A DNA stretch of 64,000 nt from NCBI GenBank assembly GCA_044226145.1, contig JBGAHN010000011.1, positions 1 through 64,000 of the forward strand, in the 5' to 3' direction. The notes under the pieces were generated by a model, which saw only the letters and a program-made list of their open reading frames with translations, was not told the DNA's origin and searched no databases. A program made the translations under genes and the position numbers. This document shows, piece by piece, positions 41,863 to 50,261 of this stretch (position 1 is its first letter; each line of letters starts with the position of its first letter). The DNA comes from Labilithrix sp044226145. GTDB taxonomy: Bacteria; Myxococcota_A; Polyangia; Polyangiales; Polyangiaceae.

Positions 41863-42740
41863 GATGTGGGGGGCCGCATGCTGATGGGGCCAGGAGCCCG
41901 TGAAGGAACGATACCCGGCGGAGGCCGGAATGCCGAAGGTTCGCCCGGCGCGAAGGTCGGGCGGCCCGCGGCGTCGTGGTGTTCGCGGCGCGTGCGTACG
42001 AGCTTCGCATAGAGCGCGAGGGCGAGCGAGGCGAGCGCCAAGACGAAGAGCGCGAGCCCGGCGAAGGCGACGCGCAGCGTGTTCACGGAGCCGGGGGCGA
42101 CGGCGATGGGGCCGACGTGCGCGAGCATCGGCCTCGCGTCGGCGGGTTTGCCGGGGCGCGCGACCATCACGACGTCGACGTTCGCCGGATCGAGGCCGGG
42201 GACGCCGCCGGCGACGAGGCGCTGGACGGCGTCGACGGCCAGGGGAGGCGTCGGGCCGCGGTGCTCGAGCAGGACGCTGGCCGTCGATTTCGCCGGGGGT
42301 CCGTCGCGGAAATCGTCGCGCGGGGGGAGGTTGAGGTGGACGCGGGCGGAGAGGACGCCGTCGAGGTGGGCGAGCGAGCGCTCGAGCTCTCCACCGAGGC
42401 CGGCGACGAGCTGTGCGTGTTCGGCGGCGGGGCTCGGGACCAGAGAGCCGCGGCCTTCGACGTCGAGCACGCCCCGAGGCTTCGGCCGAGGGAGCTGCTC
42501 GTCGGCCATCGCCGACAGCGCCCGCGGGGCGTCGTCCCGCGGGACGTTGACCCGGAATTTCCCTTCGACGGAGGGATCGACCTCTTTTTCGGCCCCGATG
42601 CCCTCGCGGTCGAGGGCGACGACGATGCGGTTGGCCTCGCCTTCGTCCAGGTCGGCGGCGACCGGAACGGAACATCCCGCACACGCGACCGCGCACGCGA
42701 GGACGAGGCAAGCGACCCACGTGCTGCGCGACCCCGGCAT
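41859..42740 (-). CDS. SctJ/EscJ-like type III secretion basal-ring lipoprotein (orphan)
   Basis: The 293-residue product looks like the inner-membrane ring lipoprotein SctJ (YscJ/HrcJ/PrgK): signal peptide with lipidated Cys (ACAGCSVPVAADLDEGEANR, Cys23), the first ring-building domain with ANRIVVALDREGIGAEKE, and then the typical ELERSLAHLDGVLSARVHLN. A second domain follows (VDAVQRLVAGGVPGLDPANV with VDVVMVARPG), and a C-terminal transmembrane helix near residues 222-246. No other secretion-system gene is in the window. Its stop overlaps the start of an MlaF-type ATPase gene. An AT-rich stretch (tataacatatg, 42751-42761) upstream may be its promoter. Confidence 0.8.
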   Translation of the reverse strand: MPGSRSTWVACLVLACAVACAGCSVPVAADLDEGEANRIVVALDREGIGAEKEVDPSVEGKFRVNVPRDDAPRALSAMADEQLPRPKPRGVLDVEGRGSLVPSPAAEHAQLVAGLGGELERSLAHLDGVLSARVHLNLPPRDDFRDGPPAKSTASVLLEHRGPTPPLAVDAVQRLVAGGVPGLDPANVDVVMVARPGKPADARPMLAHVGPIAVAPGSVNTLRVAFAGLALFVLALASLALALYAKLVRTRREHHDAAGRPTFAPGEPSAFRPPPGIVPSRAPGPISMRPPTS

Positions 42741-42942
42741 GCGCCCCTCTATAACATATGCTCGGGACCTATTGCTCTTGGCTTCGAGCGGTGCTACTGG
42801 CCGTTTGGCCGCGTACCGGCGAGGCCTGTCTCATCCGTCGTGACGGCGCGATGCTGGGGGCCCCGGAAATCGCGAGCTCTTTCCACGTCTTCCGAACTCA
42901 GGAAAGGCGCGCTCTCCGAAGAGGCGCGACGCAGCGTTCGAT

Positions 42943-45900
42943 TTGTCGACTCCGTTCACGGAAGCGCTGAGCCAGCTCAACGACCGCGCCCTTCGCCGAC
43001 TCTTGGGGGCTCGCGCGTTCTTGCGTGGGTACGATTACGTTCGCCGTCAGGCCGTCGAGGGGGTCCGGATGGAGGACCTCTCGGCGACGGGGCAAGTTCG
43101 CGGCACCGAGCCCGATCCGTACGCGGTCAAGCTCCAGGTGACGCCGGCGGGGTTCACGAGCGATTGCACGTGTCCTGCATTTTCGAAGATCAACGGTCAC
43201 TGCAAACACGTCGCGGCGCTCCTCATTTCGCTGCGTGATCAGGTGCGGCCGAAGCAGCCGAGGCAAGAGACGACGGGCGGAGGCAGCAACGTGACGAACG
43301 GAACAGGCCCTCACGGCAGTGGGTACGATCGCGCGGCAGGGGCCGGCGCGGAACGCAACAACGACGCGGATACGACCATGGGAACCGGTGGTGGCGGTAG
43401 CCGCCGCGCGCGGCGTCGGGCACGCAAGCTCGCGGCGCAGCGCGCGGGGACTGCGCCGACGGGGACACCGGGACGACCGGGGTTCACCGAGCGTCACGGC
43501 GCCGCAACGGGCATCGATGCGTGGCTCCCGGAGCCGATGCCGCCGGCGCCGAAGGTCATCGAGTATCGGATGCAGGTGCGGTCGGGATCGCTCACGATTT
43601 CGCTGCTCGATCCGGACGCGCGCACGCCGCTCTCGGCCGCCGCGCTCCTGCAGTTCCAGGCCCAGCGCCCGACGGCCGATCGCGAGGCGCTCCGCCTGCT
43701 CGCGCGCCTCGAAGGCGAGGGGCCGCGCCGCGTCGGGATCGAGGTCCGCGGCGAAGATGCCGCCGAGCTCTTGCCGCACCTCAAGGGACGCCGCGTCATC
43801 CTCGAGCCGCAGATGATGGAGCTGCGCTTCGGCGACGAGCCGCTGCGCCCGCGCTTCGATCTGGAGCTGAGCCCGGACGGCCAGCAGGTGCTCGTCAAGA
43901 CGGCGTTCATGCGGGCGGGCGATCCGCGCAAGTTCACGCTCGCGCAGGGCGGGTGGTTCGAAGGCAGCCCCGCGTGGCACGTCGACGCGCAAGAGGGCTG
44001 GGCGCGTCCGGTCGATCGGCGCGTGTCGCCGGCGAGCATTCGCCGCCTCTCCCGCACCCCGTCGATCGGTGAATCGATCGAGCGGTTGCCGGTGCTCATC
44101 GCGCAGGGGCTGCCGCGCGTCGCGCTCGAGGTGGGGGCCGAGCTGCCGGATCTGTCGCAGGTCGCCGACGTCGTCGACGTCCGCCCGACGTTCCGCCTCC
44201 GTGCCGGCGGCTCGCTCACCGAAGCGCGCGTCTCGCTCCGCGCTGCCTATGACGACGTCGAAATCGACGTGCGCGCCGACGGCATGACGCCGCCGGTCAT
44301 CGTCAAGCCGCCGCGCGCCGGCAAGGACGACGACGACGACACGCCGGTTGGGCGTCGCGTGCCGGCGTCGAAGCGCGCCACGGTCCTTCGTTGCGACATC
44401 GCCGCGCAGCAAGAAGCCGCGAGCGCCCTCCGCGGCCTCGGGCTCTCGACGGACGAAGACGGCATGGGCTTCGTCGCGCGGGGCGACGACGCGATCCAGT
44501 TCTGGACCGAGGCCGTCGGCTCGTTGCCGGACGATTGGGATCTGTTCATCCCCGACGATCTCGTCGACGTCCAGGTGCGAACGCATGCGCTCACCGCGAA
44601 CGCGCGCGTGTCGAGCGGCGTCGACTGGCTCTCGCTGCGCCTGTCGTTCGAGTCCGAGGGCGTCGCCGTCACGCAAGAAGAGCTCGCGCGCTGCCTCGCC
44701 GAGGGCCGCCGCTACGTGCGCCTGCAGGACGGTTCGTTCGCGCGCATCGACGCCCAGAAGGTCAAAGACGTCTTGCTCCGTCAGGCGGAGATCCTCGCGA
44801 CCGGCGGCGGCCAAGGCTCGCGCCTGCCGCTCTCGCAGGCGGGGCGCATCCAGGAGCTGCTCGAGGCGGTCGGCAAGGCCCAGGTCAGCGAAGGCGCCAA
44901 GGATCTCTTCGGCAAGCTCCGCAACGTCGACGAGATCAAGGTCGTCAAGAAGCCGCGCAACCTCAAGGCGCAGCTCCGTCCCTACCAGGAGCAGGGCTTC
45001 CAGTGGCTCTGGTTCCTCCACGAGATCGGCTCGGGCGGCATCCTCGCCGACGACATGGGTCTCGGAAAGACCGTGCAGACGATCGCGCTGCTCCTCGCGG
45101 TGAAGAGCGCCGTCGAGAAGGCGGCCGCGGCCGAAGGCAAGGGCGACGGCAAGAAGGCCTTCAAGGCGCTCATCGTCGCGCCCACGAGCGTCGTGACGAA
45201 CTGGGAGCGCGAGCTCGACAAGTTCGCGCCGTCGATGACGCACATGGTCTGGCACGGCCTCGACCGCAAGGCGCGCACCGACGAGCTCGAGGACGCCGAC
45301 GTCGTCATCACGAGCTACGCGCTGCTCCGCCGCGACGAGGCGCTGCTCGCGGGGCTCGACCTCCGCTACGCGATCCTCGACGAGGCGCAGAACATCAAGA
45401 ACCCGCTCAGCGCCACGGCGCGCGCGGCCAAGCGGCTCAAGGCCGATCGCCGCCTCGCGCTCAGCGGTACGCCGATCGAGAACCGCCTCTCGGAGATCTG
45501 GTCGATCTTCGACTTCGTGAGCCCGGGGCTCCTGGGGCCGCTCGACAAGTTCGAGGAGCGCTACGCGCGCCCGATCGATCAAGGCGACGCGAAGGCGGCC
45601 ACGCGCCTCCGCGCGACGATCCACCCGTTCATCCTCCGCCGCACGAAGGCCGAAGTGGCCAAGGATCTGCCGGAGAAGATCGAGACCGATCAGTTCTGCG
45701 AGCTCACCGGCGAGCAGACGTCGCTCTACGCGGCGGTGCTCAAGGAAGTGCGCGCGCAGGTCATGGGCGAGGTCGAGCGCCAGGGCATGGCGAAGAGCCA
45801 AATCCAGATCCTCGCCGGCCTCACGCGCCTCCGTCAGGCGGCGTGCGATCCGCGCCTTTTGGGGCTGCCGCGGCAGTTCGGCGACGAAGACTCCGGCAAG

Positions 45901-46407
45901 CTCGTGGCGCTCCGCGAGCTCATCCAAACCTCGATCGCCGGCGGCCACCGCGTCTTGGTGTTCAGCCAGTTCGTCTCGATGCTCACGCTCATCCGCGCGG
46001 CCATGGAAGAAGACGGCGTCGCGTACGAGTACCTCGACGGCTCGACGAAGGACCGCCTGGCGCACGTTGAGAACTTCCAGCGCGAGGACGGCCCGCCGGT
46101 GTTCCTCATCTCGCTCAAGGCGGGCGGCGCGGGCCTGAACCTCACGGCCGCCGACACCGTCATCCACTTCGACCCGTGGTGGAACCCGGCCGTCGAAGAT
46201 CAGGCGACCGACCGCGCGCACCGCATCGGTCAGACGAGGGTCGTCACGACCTACCGCCTCATCGCGAAGGGCACGATCGAAGAGAAGATCCTCGAGCTCG
46301 GCGGCAAGAAGCGCGAGCTCGTCGGCGCCGTCCTCAGCGAGGACGTCGGCGGCGCGAAGAAGCTCACCAAGGGCGATCTCGAAGACCTGTTCTCGTTCGA
46401 CAGCTGA
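42943..46407 (+). CDS. SWIM zinc-finger SNF2-family helicase
   Basis: The 1154-residue protein begins with a SWIM domain: Cys75, Cys77, Cys87 and His89 in SDCTCPAFSKINGHCKHV. A Gly/Arg-rich linker (residues about 105-190) and a bacterial SNF2-specific middle region follow. The helicase core then shows ADDMGLGKTVQTIALL (motif I, about residue 700), LDEAQNIKN (motif II, about 812), ALSGTPIENRL (motif III), and the C-terminal lobe with LKAGGAGLNLTAADTVIHFD and QATDRAHRIGQ. It should be a DNA-dependent ATPase that remodels or clears protein-DNA complexes. The likely start is a TTG at 42943; no ATG or GTG fits the SWIM homology better. Confidence 0.9.
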   Translation: MSTPFTEALSQLNDRALRRLLGARAFLRGYDYVRRQAVEGVRMEDLSATGQVRGTEPDPYAVKLQVTPAGFTSDCTCPAFSKINGHCKHVAALLISLRDQVRPKQPRQETTGGGSNVTNGTGPHGSGYDRAAGAGAERNNDADTTMGTGGGGSRRARRRARKLAAQRAGTAPTGTPGRPGFTERHGAATGIDAWLPEPMPPAPKVIEYRMQVRSGSLTISLLDPDARTPLSAAALLQFQAQRPTADREALRLLARLEGEGPRRVGIEVRGEDAAELLPHLKGRRVILEPQMMELRFGDEPLRPRFDLELSPDGQQVLVKTAFMRAGDPRKFTLAQGGWFEGSPAWHVDAQEGWARPVDRRVSPASIRRLSRTPSIGESIERLPVLIAQGLPRVALEVGAELPDLSQVADVVDVRPTFRLRAGGSLTEARVSLRAAYDDVEIDVRADGMTPPVIVKPPRAGKDDDDDTPVGRRVPASKRATVLRCDIAAQQEAASALRGLGLSTDEDGMGFVARGDDAIQFWTEAVGSLPDDWDLFIPDDLVDVQVRTHALTANARVSSGVDWLSLRLSFESEGVAVTQEELARCLAEGRRYVRLQDGSFARIDAQKVKDVLLRQAEILATGGGQGSRLPLSQAGRIQELLEAVGKAQVSEGAKDLFGKLRNVDEIKVVKKPRNLKAQLRPYQEQGFQWLWFLHEIGSGGILADDMGLGKTVQTIALLLAVKSAVEKAAAAEGKGDGKKAFKALIVAPTSVVTNWERELDKFAPSMTHMVWHGLDRKARTDELEDADVVITSYALLRRDEALLAGLDLRYAILDEAQNIKNPLSATARAAKRLKADRRLALSGTPIENRLSEIWSIFDFVSPGLLGPLDKFEERYARPIDQGDAKAATRLRATIHPFILRRTKAEVAKDLPEKIETDQFCELTGEQTSLYAAVLKEVRAQVMGEVERQGMAKSQIQILAGLTRLRQAACDPRLLGLPRQFGDEDSGKLVALRELIQTSIAGGHRVLVFSQFVSMLTLIRAAMEEDGVAYEYLDGSTKDRLAHVENFQREDGPPVFLISLKAGGAGLNLTAADTVIHFDPWWNPAVEDQATDRAHRIGQTRVVTTYRLIAKGTIEEKILELGGKKRELVGAVLSEDVGGAKKLTKGDLEDLFSFDS

Positions 46408-46527
46408 CACCCATCGACGGCGACGGGCCGTCGCGTTAGAGATCTCCTCGCATGGTCCCACATCCAGAACGCGGTCCGAGCGGGGCGTGGGGGATCGTGT
46501 TCGCGCTCGTGACGAACCGGTAGCCCG

Positions 46528-47292
46528 ATGTTTCGTCACGAGGGCGCCACCCGGGAGGGGAGACACGACCGACGGCTCGCGGGCTACCTCGCGACCGTCG
46601 CGGGGTTCGTCAACGCCGCCGGGTTCGTCCTCGCGGGCAACTACACGTCCCACGCGAGCGGCAACGTCAGCCGCGCCGCCGACGATCTCGCGTCCGGCCG
46701 GGGGATCTCGAGCGCGAGCGCCATCGTCCTCGTCGCGGCGTTCTTCGCCGGCGCCTTCGTCGCGAGCTTGGCGATCGAGGGCCGCCCGCTCAAACGCCTT
46801 CCATTCACGTACGGCGCGCTGCTGCTCGGCGAGGCGGTGTTGATCGGCGTCTTCATGGGCGCCACCGACGATCTGCTCGCGAAGTCCGGGGTCCACGACG
46901 CCGAGAGCGCGCTCCTCTGCGCCGCGATGGGCATCCAGAACAGCCTCGTCACCCGCCTCTCGGGGGCCGTCGTCCGCACGACGCACGTGACCGGCGTCGT
47001 GACCGACCTCGGCATCGAAGCGGCCCGATGGTTTCGGTTCTGGCGCCTGCGGACGTTGCGCCGGATCCACGTCCGTCTCGCGCCGGAGGTCCCGGAGCGA
47101 CCGCACGGCCCGAAGGTCGCGTTGCTCTCGACGATCTTCGCGGCGTTCGCGTTCGGGAGCGGCGTCGGCGCGCTCGCCTCGGTCCACTTCCACGCGCGTG
47201 CGCTGATCCTCCCGCTGCTCATGCTCCTGACGGGCGCGCTCTACGCGTTCGTCAGCGGCCGCTCCTGGGGCGGCGCCGAGAGCCGAAAGTGA
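46528..47292 (+). CDS. DUF1275 (YoaK-like) membrane protein
   Basis: The 254-residue inner-membrane protein has about six hydrophobic segments. It shows the DUF1275 pattern: LATVAGFVNAAGFVLAGNYT with SHASGNVSRA near the N-terminus, and AAMGIQNSLVTRLSGAVVRT with THVTGVVTDLG in the middle. Function of the family is unproven; transport has been suggested. It follows the helicase by 120 bases, with no evident functional link. A 48-base hairpin element (47301-47348) lies just after its stop. Confidence 0.9.
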   Translation: MFRHEGATREGRHDRRLAGYLATVAGFVNAAGFVLAGNYTSHASGNVSRAADDLASGRGISSASAIVLVAAFFAGAFVASLAIEGRPLKRLPFTYGALLLGEAVLIGVFMGATDDLLAKSGVHDAESALLCAAMGIQNSLVTRLSGAVVRTTHVTGVVTDLGIEAARWFRFWRLRTLRRIHVRLAPEVPERPHGPKVALLSTIFAAFAFGSGVGALASVHFHARALILPLLMLLTGALYAFVSGRSWGGAESRK

Positions 47293-47300
47293 CGCCTAAT

Positions 47301-47348
47301 CAGTCGGCGTGCAGGTTCGCACGCCGACATTCGTGGACGGCACTTCAG
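47301..47348 (-). repeat. 48-base dispersed hairpin element, copy B
   Basis: The element matches the copy at 59653-59700 (reverse complement) except at one base. It contains gtcggcgtgc (47303-47312), a 6-base loop and gcacgccgac (47319-47328), a perfect 10-bp stem. Read on the minus strand it begins at the stop codon of the FGE-domain lipoprotein gene, so it may act as its terminator or mRNA 3' stabiliser. Confidence 0.9.
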
Positions 47349-48337
47349 AGCTCGATGTCCGCGCAGCAGCGGAAGCCCGTCGAGTAGTCGTGGTACGCCG
47401 CCTCGTGGGCGTCGGTCCGGTACGAGCACCCGTCGCCGTTCTGGGTCACGTCTTGGTAGTAGCCGCCCTGGAACGTGCCGTTCGGATCGTCGACCCACTC
47501 GTGGATGTTGCCGACCATGTCGTGCACGCCGTAGCCGTTCGTGCAGCCCTCGTGCGAGCCGGTCTCCGCGAGCGTCCCCTCGAGCTGGTTCAGCTTGGGG
47601 TCGTTCATCTTGTCCCACGTCCAAGCCTTCCCCGCGGCGATGTCCGAGCGGAAGTACCGGCCCATGGGGCTCTTGCCGTTGTCGTTGCAAACGCCGACTT
47701 CGCGCGTGTCGGCGTAGCCGAATTTCTTCGGCGTCGGGCCCTGGCAGGCCTTCTTCCACTCCGCCGGCTTGCAGAGGCGCTTGCCGGAGAGCTGACACGC
47801 GGTCGTCGCCTGCTTTTCGCTGATGTAGCCCTGCGGGTAGACGCCCTTCTGGCTGACCGCGCGCACGACGTGACCCTCGACGGGCAAGTAGTACGGCCAA
47901 GCTTGCTCGGCGCCGCTCGGGAGGACTTCGACGAGCGCGGCCTCGTAGCGATCGATGCAGTAGCGATCGTCGATGCTCGCCATGTCGCCCGGGCACGCGC
48001 CGGTCTTCGGAAGCGGGCGCTCTTCGTCGTCGAAGAAGCGAACGGAGCCGTTCGTCGTGGGCGGAAAATTCAAGCTCGGCGAGATGTTCGCGGCGAATGC
48101 GGGCGCCACGTCGGGCTCGGCCGTGTCGTGCGCTTCGGCTTCGGAGGCTTCGGCGGCCTCGGCCGTGGAAAGGAGCGCCGAGTGCGTCCAGGAGCGGGTC
48201 CAGGACAAGACGGAGGCTTGACCCGTGCCCTCGCGGTAGCGAGCACATCCGAGCGCGCCGGCACCGGCGAGCAGCGCGACGGCGGCGGTCGCGGGGACGA
48301 GCGTTCGAACAAGCCAAGCCGGGTGGGAACTCTTCAT
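47345..48337 (-). CDS. Lipoprotein with an FGE-sulfatase (SUMF1-type) domain
   Basis: The 330-residue product has a signal peptide with lipobox (LLAGAGALGC, Cys near residue 31), an Ala/Glu linker, and an FGE-sulfatase domain from about residue 115. Hallmarks are SIDDRYCIDRYEAALVE, GKRLCKPAEWKKACQGP, GNIHEWVDDPNGTFQGG, and the C-terminal TGFRCCAD. This C-type-lectin-like domain activates sulfatases in its catalytic form. In myxobacterial lipoproteins it more often serves as a binding module, and I see no clear pair of copper-binding Cys in the canonical place. The ATG at 48337 follows a GGGAGGTCC ribosome-binding site. The stop codon opens the 48-base hairpin repeat. Confidence 0.85.
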   Translation of the reverse strand: MKSSHPAWLVRTLVPATAAVALLAGAGALGCARYREGTGQASVLSWTRSWTHSALLSTAEAAEASEAEAHDTAEPDVAPAFAANISPSLNFPPTTNGSVRFFDDEERPLPKTGACPGDMASIDDRYCIDRYEAALVEVLPSGAEQAWPYYLPVEGHVVRAVSQKGVYPQGYISEKQATTACQLSGKRLCKPAEWKKACQGPTPKKFGYADTREVGVCNDNGKSPMGRYFRSDIAAGKAWTWDKMNDPKLNQLEGTLAETGSHEGCTNGYGVHDMVGNIHEWVDDPNGTFQGGYYQDVTQNGDGCSYRTDAHEAAYHDYSTGFRCCADIEL

Positions 48338-48717
48338 CTTGCTGGACCTCCCGTGCTTCGACCCCGGGGACGACCTCCAGGGTGCATGACCCGCGTGCCA
48401 TGGGCGCGTAAGCGGGTACGCGTTCTTGGGCATACGTTGGACCGCCGCCCGCTGGGAACCCGAAATCGACCCGGGCCGTTCCTTTTTGTGGGAGCTCGTC
48501 GCCCAATAACCTCCCAATATCTAAGTAAAATTCTCTTTAGTTCCGAGGCTTCAGGTAGAGTTCTTGAACCTATGTAAGAGCTTTCATAAGGCTGGGCTAG
48601 CCGTTCGGACGAGGACGCCTGCCACGGCCATTGGCCACGGAATGGGGCGGCTTGGGCGGGGAGCGTTGAGGGGATCGCAGCTTGCGCGAGCGGATCGGCT
48701 TCCACTAAAGCGGAGGC
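48338..48717. other. 380-base intergenic region between divergent genes
   Basis: No convincing gene in either strand. The stretch 48500-48600 is distinctly AT-richer than the rest of the window (ctaagtaaaattctctttag and ttgaacctatgtaagagct), so it likely carries the promoters for the divergent FGE-lipoprotein and lipase genes. The TTGAAC at 48564-48569 may be a -35 box for the plus strand, but no clear -10 follows. Confidence 0.5.
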
Positions 48718-50115
48718 ATGACCCGCCTTCACCGCCTCTACCTCGCGCCGGGGATGTTCGGGTTCGGCAAGCTGGCGAGCTACGACTACTTCGCGCACGT
48801 CGAACGGGCGCTGAAGGCTCGGTTTCGGGCCGCGGGGGAAGAGCTGCGGACGTACGTGGTCGACGTTCCGCCCACCGCGTCCATTCGGCGCCGCGCGGTG
48901 CGCCTGGCCGAGCTCGTGGCGTCGACCGCGGACGACGACGATGGGGCCAACGGGACTGGCGGGACCGCCGGAGGCAGCGGGACCGCCGGGCCGATTCATC
49001 GGCCCATTCACTTGCTGGGACATTCCACCGGCGGACTCGACGCGCGGCTCGTGGCGTCGCCGTCGGCGCACCTGCCGCTCGGGCAGGGAAAGCTCGACTG
49101 GCGCGCCCGGTTGGCCAGCGTCACCACGATGAACACGCCCCACTACGGGACGCCGCTCGCGGGGTTTTTTGCGACGGTCAGCGGTCAGCGCATGCTCTAC
49201 GCCCTCAGCGCGCTGACGTTCATCGGCTTGTCCGTGGGCGCCCCGCCGCTCGCGGCCGCCAGCGCGCTCGTCATGGCCGTCGGCAATCTGGATCGCGCGC
49301 TCGGCGTCGAGCTGCGCGTGCTCGACGGGGTGACCGACGCGCTCTTGCGCGCGCTCGAGCCGGCCACCAGCCGCGAGGTTCGGGCCTACCTGGACGCGAT
49401 CCGCCGCGATCAAGGCGCCGTCGTGCAGCTCACGCCGGAGGCGATGGACCTGTTCGTCGCGGGGGTCGAGGACCGCGCCGGCGTGTTCTACCAATGCGCC
49501 TGCTCGATGGCGCCGTCGCCCTCGGCGTTCGGGCTCGCGCGCTCGTTCGTCAACCCATGGCGGGCGCTCTCGTCCGCGCTCTTCACGACGATGCACGGCC
49601 TCACCGCGCGCTACGACGAGAGCTACCCGTGCGCGGCGGCCGATGTCGGAGCCGACGTCGAGGCGCGCCTCGCGCAGGTGTTCGGGCGCGCTCCCGGCGT
49701 GCGTTCGAACGACGGCGTCGTCCCGCTGCGCTCGCAAATCTGGGGGAAGATCGCGTGGATGGGCTACGCCGACCACCTCGACGTCCTCGGGCATTTTTCG
49801 CCGCCGAAGGCCGCCACGTCGCTCTGGAGCTCGCTCTTCGGGTCGCGGTCCGAGGCCGAACGCGCCGTGGCCGTGGCCGAAACCGTCGGCACGGGCCGGC
49901 CCGTGGGCGGCGATCGGATCGGTGAGGCCACGCGCGAAGCCGAGCGGGACGCCCGCGCGCTCGCCGACGAAGGCGGGCTCGTCGTCGAACGAGGCGCCGA
50001 CGCCGTTCACGTGGATTGGCTCGCGAGCGGCTCGAATTTCGACGAAGGCGGCTTCGGGGAGCTCATGGACGCCGTGGCGGCGGGCATGCTCGCGAGCACG
50101 GCCTCACGAGGCTGA
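48718..50115 (+). CDS. Alpha/beta-hydrolase lipase or esterase
   Basis: The 465-residue protein has the lipase opening LYLAPGMFGFG (oxyanion loop), the nucleophile elbow GHSTGGLDARL (Ser103) and late Asp and His candidates in SNDGVVPLRSQIWG and YADHLDVLGHF. This layout is that of Pseudomonas-type triacylglycerol lipases, and a lid-like helical insertion lies between residues 160 and 300. A Gly/Thr-rich insertion (DGANGTGGTAGGSGTAG) precedes the nucleophile. No signal peptide is visible. The last bases of the gene lie in a 21-base-period repeat. Confidence 0.85.
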   Translation: MTRLHRLYLAPGMFGFGKLASYDYFAHVERALKARFRAAGEELRTYVVDVPPTASIRRRAVRLAELVASTADDDDGANGTGGTAGGSGTAGPIHRPIHLLGHSTGGLDARLVASPSAHLPLGQGKLDWRARLASVTTMNTPHYGTPLAGFFATVSGQRMLYALSALTFIGLSVGAPPLAAASALVMAVGNLDRALGVELRVLDGVTDALLRALEPATSREVRAYLDAIRRDQGAVVQLTPEAMDLFVAGVEDRAGVFYQCACSMAPSPSAFGLARSFVNPWRALSSALFTTMHGLTARYDESYPCAAADVGADVEARLAQVFGRAPGVRSNDGVVPLRSQIWGKIAWMGYADHLDVLGHFSPPKAATSLWSSLFGSRSEAERAVAVAETVGTGRPVGGDRIGEATREAERDARALADEGGLVVERGADAVHVDWLASGSNFDEGGFGELMDAVAAGMLASTASRG

Positions 50116-50148
50116 CGCGACGCCGAGCGAGGCTGACGCGATCCCGAG
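50107..50148 (+). repeat. 21-base imperfect tandem repeat, two copies
   Basis: cgaggctgacgcga recurs at 50107 and 50128 within near-identical 21-base units that span the stop codon of the lipase gene. A partial third unit (gcgacgag) follows. Confidence 0.8.
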
Positions 50149-50261
50149 CGACGAGGATGCTGCCCCGGCGCGTGTCGGGATTCGACGCGAGGCCTCGAGA
50201 AGGGACTATCGGCGTGCGCTTGCGATCGGTAAAGTGGCGGGTCGATCTGGAGGTCATGCTG

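Noticed and set aside
46408..46440. A terminator after the helicase gene (gcgacgggccgtcgc)
   Set aside because: The arms leave a 1-base loop or a 5-bp stem; common by chance at this GC content.
42898..47193. A 1431-codon open frame on the minus strand across the helicase gene
   Set aside because: It is the GC-driven mirror frame of the SNF2 helicase and DUF1275 genes: it is Arg/Asp/Glu-rich throughout and shows no domain motifs.
48541..48600. A full sigma-70 promoter ahead of the lipase gene
   Set aside because: TTGAAC at 48564 is a fair -35 box but no matching -10 lies at 16-18 bases; only an AT-rich region is reported.
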